DNA of 64,000 nt from Prevotella intermedia ATCC 25611 = DSM 20706 (lineage in GTDB: Bacteria > Bacteroidota > Bacteroidia > Bacteroidales > Bacteroidaceae): positions 1,054,001 to 1,118,000 of the forward strand of contig NZ_CP019300.1 of the NCBI RefSeq assembly GCF_001953955.1, in the 5' to 3' direction. The notes under the pieces were generated by a model. The model was given only the letters and a program-made list of their open reading frames with translations, had not been told where the DNA came from and searched no databases. Shown here one piece after another: positions 16,369 through 23,984 of the stretch. Numbering within the stretch: position 1 is the first letter of the stretch; every line of letters begins with the position of its first letter. The position numbers and the translations under genes were made by a program.

Positions 16369-17373
16369 CTATTTCATTTTAAGTTTGACTTGTTTTGATT
16401 CTTTGTTTTGATTTTGATCTGTAATTGACATGTGTGCCTGTATCTGCCCTTTATGCTTCTGTCGCTCACGGACACGGCTGACATGATATTCGTTGAGATC
16501 TTTGAAGTCCTTGTAATATTGGGACATATCTTCCACCTTGAAACCAGCCCTTACAAATTCTTGCACGGTTCTCCGCCCAGCATCGTCATTGTCAAGGAAG
16601 GCACGGATATGGGTCAGGTGTCGATCGTTCAGATAGCGGACAGTCCTTGCCACATTGCTCACGGAGTTCATCACAAGACAGTGGTTGGTGATTTCTTCTT
16701 TCATTGAAAGAAAGGATAGGAAGTCCATAAATCCCTCAAATACACATACAGGCGGTGTCTTGTCTGCTGCGTGTTCTGCCTGTTTGTCCGTGAATATCGG
16801 AGTAATGTCTTTCGGAGCTACCGTTCCCTTGAACGAACCATTATCCCGAAGTTCATACCCTCCCGATGGATTGGCAAAGCCGATGGCTTGATATCGCCTA
16901 TCCCTTACCTCATAGCTGATACATTTGAGAAACGGCATAGCCCTCTCCAAATCAATGCAGCGTACTTTTGTAAGGTACTCCTGTAAATGTGGCGGCAAGG
17001 TGTCTGATATACTTATCAGTTTCCTTGCCTCGCTTGCAGCCATTGCTGGTTGGGAATTGTTTGGTGTGAAGTCATTGTGAGGACTATATGCAGTATCATC
17101 GGGAGCAGTCTGTCCCAAACGGCGGATGGCTTCCGATAGCGTGCAGTTCTCCAAACGCATAAAGAGGTCGATGATACTTCCACCCCTGCCTTCGGCATAG
17201 TCTATCCAAAGATTCTTTTCTGTGTCTACCTTGAAACTCGGATGCGTTTCCTCTCTGAGTGGTGAGCGGTACAGCGCATAGGAAGGTGTCCTACGTACAG
17301 GCTTGATACCTTTCCTTTCAAGATACTCCACGATGGGGTATCGCTTGATTGCTGATAAATCTTCTTCTTTCAT
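16369..17373 (-). CDS. TOPRIM/CHC2-type primase
   Basis: 334-residue primase-like protein. The N-terminus (residues 1-85) follows the CHC2 zinc-finger pattern (YRSPLREETHPSFKVDTEKN, GRGGSIIDLFMRL), but the zinc Cys residues are not obvious. The TOPRIM domain has CVFEGFMDFLSFL (catalytic Glu) and AFLDNDDAGRR (the D-x-D). It probably primes the element's DNA after transfer or during replication. Preceded by a 236-bp A+T-rich region with direct repeats. Confidence 0.88.
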   Translation of the reverse strand: MKEEDLSAIKRYPIVEYLERKGIKPVRRTPSYALYRSPLREETHPSFKVDTEKNLWIDYAEGRGGSIIDLFMRLENCTLSEAIRRLGQTAPDDTAYSPHNDFTPNNSQPAMAASEARKLISISDTLPPHLQEYLTKVRCIDLERAMPFLKCISYEVRDRRYQAIGFANPSGGYELRDNGSFKGTVAPKDITPIFTDKQAEHAADKTPPVCVFEGFMDFLSFLSMKEEITNHCLVMNSVSNVARTVRYLNDRHLTHIRAFLDNDDAGRRTVQEFVRAGFKVEDMSQYYKDFKDLNEYHVSRVRERQKHKGQIQAHMSITDQNQNKESKQVKLKMK

Positions 17374-17411
17374 TGTGATATGTTTTAATTGAATTGATTA
17401 AATAATTTTTG

Positions 17412-17460
17412 TTTGAATGATAATGATGTGTTTGAATGATATTTGAATGGTAGTTGAATG
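17412..17460. repeat. TTTGAATGAT direct repeats
   Basis: Copies at 17412, 17431, 17442 and 17453 (the last as GTTGAATG), spaced 19, 11 and 11 bp, upstream of the primase gene. The ~one-helical-turn spacing suggests a protein-binding array or an unwinding element. Confidence 0.5.
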
Positions 17461-17609
17461 ATTATTGAAAGAAAATCTCTTTTCCCAAGTTTTTCCCCTC
17501 CAAACTTTTTCATCTTTCTTCTTACTACATACTATTTTAAGTTAAGTAATTGATTTACAATGTATTTTTGTAGTACCAAGTCATACTACGAACTTACGAC
17601 ATACGGCTA

Positions 17610-18899
17610 CTACATTTGGTTGCTGCAATAACTTGGCAAGGGACAAGGAAGAATCTTCCTTACCTTATATACATAGATGGGACTGCCGCCCTCACGCCTC
17701 TTGCTCACTTTCTCAAAGCCTGCTCTTTTCAAGGCTTCGCCCATGTGCTTCAAGGATAAGGGATGATGCGTATAGTAGCCTAAATAGGTAATTATCTCTG
17801 TGGTGGTCATGTAGGAGCAATGGGGATTATCATCAGTTGGTTTCTCAAAACAGCACAGCAGCAGTTCCATCTCTGCGGTCTGCACTTGAAAATCCTCGCT
17901 CTCCCTGTATAGTTCCGCTATCTCGTCCTCGTCAAACCAATAGCGGAAACCTGATTTTAACAAGGCTTTGGCTTCCGCATAGACGGTATCCATAGAGATA
18001 GCCTTTGCCTTGTTGATGTCTATGGACAACACTTCAAAGGGTAGGAACCGTCTACTGCCCGTGGGGTCTGTCAGAAAGTCGTTGCCGTTCACCGATGCAA
18101 CGAAGCTCGCCAAGTGGGGATGTTCCTCCACATATTTGTCATAGGACATACGATACTTGACCATCGGGCAGGTAATGAGGTTCTTCAGTTCGTTTTCGTC
18201 ACGCTTGTTGAGGGCTTTGAGTTGGTCGTCAATATTTACGATAAGATTCTGTCCGATATAGGTGAGCGTGTCCTTCTCTTGCGGATATATCTTTCCCGTG
18301 TAACTGTAACCATGAAGTGCAGGCGGACAAAGCAGATCAAGGAACGAGGTCTTGAACTTGCCCTGTTCGCCTGTGAGCACGAGGCAGGTATGGTTACGGC
18401 ACTCACGGTCGTCCATTGCGTTGGCAACCACTGCCACGAGCCATTTGGTGAGGTACGGTAGCCATTTGTCGGAGTTGCGCACGACAACGCAACTTGCCAA
18501 GTCGGGAATGGCTTTCAGTGAAAGGGAAACTTTATTTCCACAATCAGGGTTACTGCTGCCTATATCCGTTGCAGACAACTTTTTGAAATACTCCTGTATG
18601 GGGTTGATGCGTGGAGAGAAACTACTCTCGATGATGGAATAGAGATTATCGGAAGATGTGATAATCCCGATGTCGTAGTCTATCTCCCTTCGGAGCGTGT
18701 TGATTTCATAGCGACCCACTTTTGAGAAATGAGCATCGTTCTTACTTCGATATTCGGTTCTTCCCAACACCGTATTGTATCTGAACTGGTAGTAAGAGGA
18801 GAGATAGGTTTCTATCTCACCGTTTTTGGAGGAAGTCTTCCTTTGCTTGGGAATATTGTTTCCGCCCTCCGATTTGCCTTTATCTGCATTCTTTTTCAT
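17610..18899 (-). CDS. VirE/VapE-type P-loop ATPase
   Basis: 429-residue protein if started at MKKNADKGKSEGG (18899). The frame is open to 19067, but the extra 56 residues have no family features. It resembles the VirE (DUF3874) primase-helicase family of Bacteroides elements, with Walker A GEQGKFKTSF, a following Walker B-like LIVNIDDQ, and the region FVASVNGNDFLTDPTGSRRF typical of this family. It probably acts with the TOPRIM primase next to it in element replication. Confidence 0.82.
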   Translation of the reverse strand: MKKNADKGKSEGGNNIPKQRKTSSKNGEIETYLSSYYQFRYNTVLGRTEYRSKNDAHFSKVGRYEINTLRREIDYDIGIITSSDNLYSIIESSFSPRINPIQEYFKKLSATDIGSSNPDCGNKVSLSLKAIPDLASCVVVRNSDKWLPYLTKWLVAVVANAMDDRECRNHTCLVLTGEQGKFKTSFLDLLCPPALHGYSYTGKIYPQEKDTLTYIGQNLIVNIDDQLKALNKRDENELKNLITCPMVKYRMSYDKYVEEHPHLASFVASVNGNDFLTDPTGSRRFLPFEVLSIDINKAKAISMDTVYAEAKALLKSGFRYWFDEDEIAELYRESEDFQVQTAEMELLLCCFEKPTDDNPHCSYMTTTEIITYLGYYTHHPLSLKHMGEALKRAGFEKVSKRREGGSPIYVYKVRKILPCPLPSYCSNQM

Positions 18900-19331
18900 T
18901 ATATGCTTGGTTTGGTTTCCAAGAGTGAAGTTATCAAGAGAATGTGAAAGTTCCAAGCATTCGGAGAGTGCTTGCATAATGTTGCGCACATTGGCAATGA
19001 ATTTCTCACGAATTTTTGACAGGAAACTGTCGGGAAGCATGGATTTAAGCCCCAAACAAGAGGACAAGTGCGTAAAGGATACAAGAAAGGCAGGTGCTTA
19101 TTTGCTACAATCCGCATCGTATTGCATCGGCTAAAACGGATATGATAAAATGGAGTGAGGAGGCAAAGAAAAAAGGCTAAAATTAAAACCGCCTTTCCTT
19201 ATTTTTCCCTGAATTTCCCTGCTGTTCCCTCGTGCTTTGAAGTATGGCAAACACTCCCTACTTTTGCAGGTAGAAACGTGCGGTGAAGCGCAAAACAAGA
19301 AAAGGAATTACAAACAAACAACAATAGAATT
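18900..19331. other. divergent regulatory gap
   Basis: Separates the leftward replication/mobilization genes from the rightward HTH genes. The plus promoter TTTG (19236-19239), 19-nt spacer, TACTTTTG (19259-19266) drives the first HTH gene. I see no clear minus-strand promoter. Confidence 0.55.
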
Positions 19332-19616
19332 ATGGGATATTTTATCATTACGGATTCAAACTGGGCAAGGCTCAGGAATGAGATACTCAGCCTTGCCGAG
19401 ACCTGCCACAAGGCATTCGGGGAACAGAGCAAGCACACCGATTGGCTGCACAACGGTGATGTGTGCAGGCTGCTCAACATCAGTAAGCGTACCTTGCAGC
19501 ACTACCGTGATACGGGTGTGTTGCCCTTTGCTCAAATCGGGCATAAGTGCTATTACAAGCGTGAGGACGTAGAGAGGTTGCTCCAAACCAAATCAGAGAA
19601 ATCAAAAAACGGATAA
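19332..19616 (+). CDS. HTH (excisionase/MerR-like) protein, first
   Basis: 94 residues with a DNA-binding domain at about 40-88: LHNGDVCRLLNISKRTLQHY, then GVLPFAQIGHKCYYKREDVE. This is the winged-helix pattern of Xis/MerR-type proteins common on Bacteroides elements. Together with its neighbour it probably regulates excision or transfer. Textbook promoter directly upstream. Confidence 0.85.
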   Translation: MGYFIITDSNWARLRNEILSLAETCHKAFGEQSKHTDWLHNGDVCRLLNISKRTLQHYRDTGVLPFAQIGHKCYYKREDVERLLQTKSEKSKNG

Positions 19617-19646
19617 AACTAAAATCAACAAATAAATAGGAAGAGT

Positions 19647-19937
19647 ATGGAACAGGTAAGAGACTTGAACATGGAGGCTGACGATATGCAGGTGGTGCTG
19701 TCCGCTATCAGCGGAGTAAGCAAGAGAATTAAGGAAGTGGCACAGACACACAAGCCGCTGTTTGGCGGTGAGCACTTCCTCACAGGTAAGGAAGTATGCG
19801 ATCGGCTGTATATCAGCCCACGCACCTTGCAGGACTATCGGGACAGGAGGATTATTCCCTATACGCAGTTCGCAGGGAAGATACTATATAAGGAGTCGGA
19901 TTTGGAAAGGTTGTTGGAGGATAGCTATAAGGAGTAG
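19647..19937 (+). CDS. HTH (excisionase/MerR-like) protein, second
   Basis: 96-residue paralog of the preceding protein. A longer N-terminal helical part is followed by LTGKEVCDRLYISPRTLQDY and IIPYTQFAGKILYKESDLER. It lies 30 nt downstream and is probably cotranscribed. Such pairs are standard in Bacteroidetes mobile elements. It marks the boundary between the mobility genes and the cargo. Confidence 0.85.
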   Translation: MEQVRDLNMEADDMQVVLSAISGVSKRIKEVAQTHKPLFGGEHFLTGKEVCDRLYISPRTLQDYRDRRIIPYTQFAGKILYKESDLERLLEDSYKE

Positions 19938-19998
19938 CAAACATGTTATCTTCTGAATATGTTATAAAATCTAAAATAATCAACAATGTGATTAATTA

Positions 19999-20044
19999 TT
20001 ACACTTTTGTGTAGAGTATATATGCTTTATTACATCTACTTTTG
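19999..20044 (+). promoter_or_regulatory. operator plus -7 box of the ThiF-like gene
   Basis: Operator TTACACTTTTGTGTAG (19999-20014, one mismatch to the palindrome), 22-nt gap, then TACTTTTG (20037-20044). No TTTG is found at the -33 position; the operator occupies its edge. The same geometry recurs at two other promoters, indicating an activator-dependent promoter. Confidence 0.8.
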
Positions 20045-20064
20045 CCTAAAATAATTATTTCGTT

Positions 20065-20814
20065 ATGGAAGAAAGATATAGTAGAAACAGGCTCTATGTG
20101 AGCGTGAAAGAGCAAAGTGTGATAAAGGATTATAAGATATTCCTTGGTGGTGCAGGTATAGGCAGCATCGTGGCAGAGTGTGCCTTGAGGTTTGGCTTCG
20201 AGCATATCACCATTGTTGATGGTGATAAGGTTGAGGAAAGCAACCTGAACAGGCAGAACTATACAGAGAATGATATTGGCAGATACAAGGCAGAATGTTT
20301 GGCAGAGCGTTTGCAAAGTATCAATCCTGATGCGCAGATAGATTACCATACAGAGTTCCTTAACCCTGATAACATCGAAGAGATGTTGAATGGGCATAAT
20401 GTTGCCATCAATGCATTGGACTTTAAGGACGATACGCCTTTTATCTTTGATAGGATTTGCAAAGAAAGAAAAATTCCCGTACTGCACCCATACAACTTTG
20501 GTTGGGCTGGCTTTGTTACGGTTGTAGACCCATTGGGGCATTCCTTATCTGAACTGACTGAAGAGCCAAAGGGATTTGAATTAAAGGTGGCTGAGTATGT
20601 TACCGGACACTGGGCTTTTTGGAATCAGCCTAAAGAGTGGTTAGACAAAATTGTAACCCAATATAAAAAGGAAAGCGAAATGCTACCACCTCCACAATTA
20701 TCCATAGCCTCGTGGATTACCGCAGGCTTGTGTACAACGGCAATGTACAATCTTGCTACAGGAAAACCTGTGAACTATTTTCCAAAATTCTATTTCTCTT
20801 CACTTTTGCAGTAA
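20065..20814 (+). CDS. ThiF/MoeB/E1-like adenylyltransferase
   Basis: 249-residue single-domain E1-like protein. It has the ATP-binding loop FLGGAGIGS (about residues 28-36), the acidic and Arg residues of DGDKVEESNLNRQ (about 54-66), and NALDFKDD. The family adenylates the C-terminus of a peptide or ubiquitin-like protein. The zinc-binding C-x-x-C pairs of MoeB/ThiF are absent and no catalytic-Cys motif is evident, as in compact peptide-modifying members such as MccB-like proteins. Its promoter carries the same operator as the N-acyltransferase and peptide genes, so it belongs to the cargo regulon. Its substrate could be the precursor peptide; this is inference. Confidence 0.85.
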   Translation: MEERYSRNRLYVSVKEQSVIKDYKIFLGGAGIGSIVAECALRFGFEHITIVDGDKVEESNLNRQNYTENDIGRYKAECLAERLQSINPDAQIDYHTEFLNPDNIEEMLNGHNVAINALDFKDDTPFIFDRICKERKIPVLHPYNFGWAGFVTVVDPLGHSLSELTEEPKGFELKVAEYVTGHWAFWNQPKEWLDKIVTQYKKESEMLPPPQLSIASWITAGLCTTAMYNLATGKPVNYFPKFYFSSLLQ

Positions 20815-20837
20815 AGTAAAATATCGTTTTAGAACAA

Positions 20838-21581
20838 TTAGTTTAAGGTAGCTCTTGAAATAGCTTCGGTGATATTCGCCACGCCTAATTTGTCAAAGGC
20901 GTGGCGTTTATAGGTTTTGATAGAATCTAACGAGCGGCACATTCTGTCCGCAATTTCCGTCATGGTAAGCCCTGCTGCCGACAACCGTAGCACCTCAAGT
21001 TCTTCTTTTAAAGACATTCCTTCACACTCTTTCCATCGATGCCCCTCGAAAGAGTATTTCCAATAGTTTCTGAGCCCATTCTTGTGGAACTCTACATGCC
21101 CCACTGTTTTATGTGAAGATAGTGATACGACACACATACCTATCCATATCTTGCCCTCATCTGTCAATAAAATGGGAGTAAGCTGATGGTTTATCAGATT
21201 GCTTTTTGTTCCACTCTTCAGATGAAAGTGATAGGACATAGAACATTGGTATTTATCGACGTTATCGAAAGTATCAAAGAACTTAAACCCACTGCTGTTT
21301 AGCTCAACGAGCATTTTTTGTTCGTCCTCTGGGACATGCTCTAAGTAAAAGCTGTACCCTAATTCCTTTACTTCCTTTGCCGTATGCCCACAAAGAAACA
21401 AAGGGTTGTCCGACACATAAAGAAATTCCTGCCTGTAATAGTCTATCAAGTAAACACTTTGATAGGTAACACGAGCAAAAGCCTCTACGGTTTGCACCAA
21501 CGTAGAGAGTACATTAGAATCATAGCCAGGTGCATTACGCACGGTATTTGATGCTATAAAGAAATCTTTTATGTCTGTCAT
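20838..21581 (-). CDS. LuxR-type regulator with PAS-like sensor
   Basis: 247-residue regulator. The N-terminal two thirds look like a PAS-type sensor (VYLIDYYRQEFLYVSDNPLFL then EEYQ-like strands). The C-terminus is a LuxR/GerE HTH (LSAAGLTMTEIADRMCRSLD then KTYKRHAFDKLGV). The open frame starts at 21632, but that ATG lies upstream of the -7 box TACTTTTG (21629 to 21622), so MTDIKDFFIA at 21581 is taken as the start. It is divergent from the N-acyltransferase and has operator palindromes in between. It is the obvious candidate to bind them. Confidence 0.85.
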   Translation of the reverse strand: MTDIKDFFIASNTVRNAPGYDSNVLSTLVQTVEAFARVTYQSVYLIDYYRQEFLYVSDNPLFLCGHTAKEVKELGYSFYLEHVPEDEQKMLVELNSSGFKFFDTFDNVDKYQCSMSYHFHLKSGTKSNLINHQLTPILLTDEGKIWIGMCVVSLSSHKTVGHVEFHKNGLRNYWKYSFEGHRWKECEGMSLKEELEVLRLSAAGLTMTEIADRMCRSLDSIKTYKRHAFDKLGVANITEAISRATLN

Positions 21582-21621
21582 ATATGCTAAACGTGCTAAG
21601 GTTCTCTGATATATTTCACTA

Positions 21622-21674
21622 CAAAAGTACATTTTTTATGTGAAATACCGCAAAAAGATTACACAAAAGTGTAA
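21622..21674 (-). promoter_or_regulatory. luxR-type gene promoter with upstream operator
   Basis: Minus-strand TACTTTTG (21629 to 21622) with TTTG (21654 to 21651) 21 nt upstream: a complete promoter, unlike its targets. A perfect operator TTACACAAAAGTGTAA (21659-21674) lies just upstream, suggesting autoregulation. Confidence 0.7.
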
Positions 21675-21697
21675 AAAACAAAGAGAGAAATGCCAAA

Positions 21698-21743
21698 TTA
21701 CACAAAAGTGTAATAGATGATATTTGCATAGGAAGTATTTTTG
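21698..21743 (+). promoter_or_regulatory. operator plus -7 box of the N-acyltransferase gene
   Basis: Perfect palindrome TTACACAAAAGTGTAA (21698-21713), 22-nt gap, TATTTTTG (21736-21743), and no -33 box. The -7 box lies inside the longest open frame, so it sets the gene start at 21772. The operator at 21659 is 39 bp away, start to start. Confidence 0.82.
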
Positions 21744-21771
21744 CCGTATAAATCAAGAAACAAAAAGCATT

Positions 21772-22401
21772 ATGGAAAAACAGATTGCAACATTTAAGGA
21801 CTATGCTATCTTCATGGCAGACAAAACGAGTCTGATGGAAATAGCACAGTTTGTGGTCAGGGAAAATTACTCCCATCACTTATCTTCATTTACAGAGAAA
21901 GAAGTAAATGAAGACATCAAATCAGTGCTTGAAGAAGAGGAATATCTGTATGATAACAAATCTCATATCTATATTGCAAGGGATGCCTTTGGGAATATAA
22001 TTGGCTGCATCAGGAGTTTTCATTGGGATAAACACAAGACTCTTCCTATCGAAAAAATATATGGGATAAACCCACTGAATGCTATTCACCAGGAAAGTAA
22101 ATATAGTTTTTGGCATATCGGACGCTTTGCCGTTGCAAAGGATTCGGGAATATCAACATTGACATTGTTCAAGCGGTTAATGGCTTTGGCAGTAAAGCCG
22201 ATAGTTGAGGACAAGTACAGCTATATGATTGCAGAGATTGACAGCAAACTATTGAAAGTAATGAAGGTGTTGGGATTTGGTACACGTCAAATCGGAAAAT
22301 CCATCGACTACCTGACATCCGAAACCGTTCCTGTATGTTCCAGTAAGAGAGGTATTATGGGCTTCTTTTCCAGATATGGTGAACTTTGCAAGGCTGCATG
22401 A
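21772..22401 (+). CDS. LuxI/FeeM-like N-acyltransferase (GNAT fold)
   Basis: 209 residues starting at MEKQIATFKDY. Its pattern matches autoinducer-synthase-like and N-acyl-amino-acid-synthase proteins: IYIARDAFGNIIGCIRSF (about 66-83), then WHIGRFAVAKDSG (114-126) and the helix LFKRLMALAVKPIVEDKY. Such enzymes transfer a fatty acyl group from acyl-ACP to an amine. It is divergently paired with the LuxR-type regulator and shares its operator, so it could make a signal. Alternatively it could acylate the peptide, as GNATs do in selidamide-type RiPPs. I cannot decide which from sequence. Confidence 0.75.
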   Translation: MEKQIATFKDYAIFMADKTSLMEIAQFVVRENYSHHLSSFTEKEVNEDIKSVLEEEEYLYDNKSHIYIARDAFGNIIGCIRSFHWDKHKTLPIEKIYGINPLNAIHQESKYSFWHIGRFAVAKDSGISTLTLFKRLMALAVKPIVEDKYSYMIAEIDSKLLKVMKVLGFGTRQIGKSIDYLTSETVPVCSSKRGIMGFFSRYGELCKAA

Positions 22402-22486
22402 TTACACTTTTGTGTAATATTTCAGACAACAAATTCAGAATTACACAAAAGTGTAACGATATAATTTGGAGATATAAATATATTTG
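22402..22486 (+). promoter_or_regulatory. double operator and -7 box of the peptide operon
   Basis: Two perfect palindromes, TTACACTTTTGTGTAA (22402-22417, directly after the acyltransferase stop) and TTACACAAAAGTGTAA (22441-22456), start 39 bp apart as in the luxR/acyltransferase gap. From the second there is a 22-nt gap to TATATTTG (22479-22486). No -33 box. Confidence 0.85.
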
Positions 22487-22582
22487 CAACAGAAATAATC
22501 AAGTCGACAAGATTATAAAACAGACCTAACTGTTAAAAGGAGCAATGCCGGAAGCTATAAGATGGCAATAAATAATAAAAAT

Positions 22583-22714
22583 ATGAAAAAGAATTTTGAT
22601 GCAGAAAAGGAGTTCGGTTTCGAAGAACTCGAAGATCGTTTGGAAATGGCTCAAGTAGCCGCAGGGGACGTTGCTCGTTGTGGTGGAACAGTCGAACACG
22701 AAAAAGTAGTTTAA
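22583..22714 (+). CDS. candidate RiPP precursor peptide
   Basis: 43-residue peptide too short for routine calling. It starts MKKNFDAEKEFG, continues FEELEDRLEMAQ (13-24), then VAAGDVARCGG (25-35), and ends TVEHEKVV. An alternative start at 22562 adds seven residues (MAINNKN) and has GGAAG 7 nt upstream. The acidic helical leader with a double-glycine step is typical of secreted ribosomal peptides. If processed after Gly-Gly the core would be 8 residues. Arg32 is next to the Cys-Gly-Gly and is the only Arg downstream of the likely helical leader. First gene after the operator-controlled promoter; an 11-bp hairpin separates it from the modifying enzymes. Confidence 0.7.
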   Translation: MKKNFDAEKEFGFEELEDRLEMAQVAAGDVARCGGTVEHEKVV

Positions 22715-22829
22715 TTCCAACACACAAAATGTTATAATGAATCCTGCGTGATAAAAATTATGTTTTGGCTGAAATAAAAATCCTTTACTCGATTTAACAC
22801 GCATTAGTTTATTTAACAAGATGTTCACT

Positions 22830-22868
22830 AAGGGTTGTGTTGGAGTCTTAAATTTCGACACAACCCTT
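22830..22868 (+). terminator. hairpin between precursor and enzyme genes
   Basis: Perfect 11-bp stem AAGGGTTGTGT (22830-22840) and ACACAACCCTT (22858-22868), 17-nt loop, with only a weak A/T tail. Probably a leaky terminator or RNA processing signal that keeps precursor mRNA in excess over the enzyme mRNA. Confidence 0.65.
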
Positions 22869-22884
22869 TAAATATTTAAAGAAT

Positions 22885-23984
22885 ATGGATATAAATAACA
22901 TACATTTATCTGCTTATGGAAATACTTACATTGCCACGATTGCAAGCAAAGCTTACAAAATTAATGCTACTTTTTATAGAGTTCTATGCTGTATAAAGTC
23001 TGGGCTTTCCGTGGAAGATGCTATTTATCAGGTTTCTGTTGAAATAGATACAGATTATGATGTGTTGTTTGAGAAATTCTGTTCTTTTATAAAAAGAACT
23101 CAAAGGGTTAAACACGAAAGTTATATACGATACAAGCGTGCTGTAATAAAGGAAAAGTTGGTAAATAAAATTGCTTGTTCATTATTATTTTTGTACTCAA
23201 AGTATGTGTTCATATTATTGCTTTTTGCATGCATAACAACAAATGCCACCTATCTTTATTTTAATTACGAGCACTTTGGAAGCCCCTCATACTATACTAT
23301 AGAAATGGGCATTATGGTGTTTATCGGTTATATATTATCACTTATTATACATGAAATTGGCCATGCAACAGCTACAGCATCAATGGGGAAAAGAGCTAAA
23401 GAAATAGGTTTTGGATTTTATATAATCTTTCCTGTATTTTATACAGATGTAACATCTGTTTGGAATATGAAAAAAAAGAGCGCATTCTTGTAAGTTTCGG
23501 AGGTGTATATTTTCAACTTCTGGTTAACGTTTTTATCATAGGCTTAATCTACTTTTTTCCACTGTGTGCATTGATAAGAGTCATGGACGGTTTGGTTATC
23601 TCAAATATATTGGTTGTTATGATCTCTATGACACCATTCTTTAGAAATGACGGCTATTGGATATTATCGGATTTTTGGGATATTCCGAATCTGTTGAAAA
23701 AATCTGATGATGCTCTTCTCCATCCTTATTCCCGACAAGAATATGACAACAAAAAAGAAAGATTTAAACTTATAGTGTTTGGTTTTGCCAATAATATGTT
23801 TAGGATATATGTATTTATACGTTTAGTACTAAATTTATTTAGCACTCTAATAGCCATGATTGGTATGATGACTCAAAATATAATGCTAAACGTAGTAAAC
23901 ATAATCATATCTATCATTGGTATATATTGGATTCTTACGAGTTACTATAAAATATTTCAATATGGAAATAAGAACAGATATTAA
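22885..23984 (+). CDS. PqqD-like/M50 metalloprotease, -1 frameshift
   Basis: Two overlapping frames (22885-23493 and onward to 23984) form one M50 site-2-protease-type membrane protein. Residues ~1-75 look like a PqqD-type winged helix (YKINATFYRVLCCIKSGLSVEDAIYQV). Then come membrane segments, catalytic HEIGH (156-160) and the third ligand in FYTDVTSVW (Asp188). The reading frame stops after KKKSAFL. A -1 shift at A_AAA_AAG (23472-23478) continues as KKKERILVSFGGVYFQLL, the expected M50 continuation, giving about 366 residues. It could be programmed frameshifting, a homopolymer sequencing error or a decayed gene. Probable role: intramembrane processing of the modified peptide. Confidence 0.75.
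23467..23493 (+). other. slippery site A_AAA_AAG and zero-frame stop
   Basis: ATG (23467) is followed by eight As and G. In the zero frame the codons are AAA AAA AAG, so the heptamer A_AAA_AAG known from dnaX-type -1 frameshifting is present. The zero-frame TAA is at 23491-23493. I see no strong downstream hairpin. Confidence 0.6.

Noticed and set aside
22885-23984. Calling the M50 gene simply a pseudogene
   Set aside because: The only lesion is at a perfect slippery heptamer and all catalytic residues are intact, so frameshifting or a read error is at least as likely.
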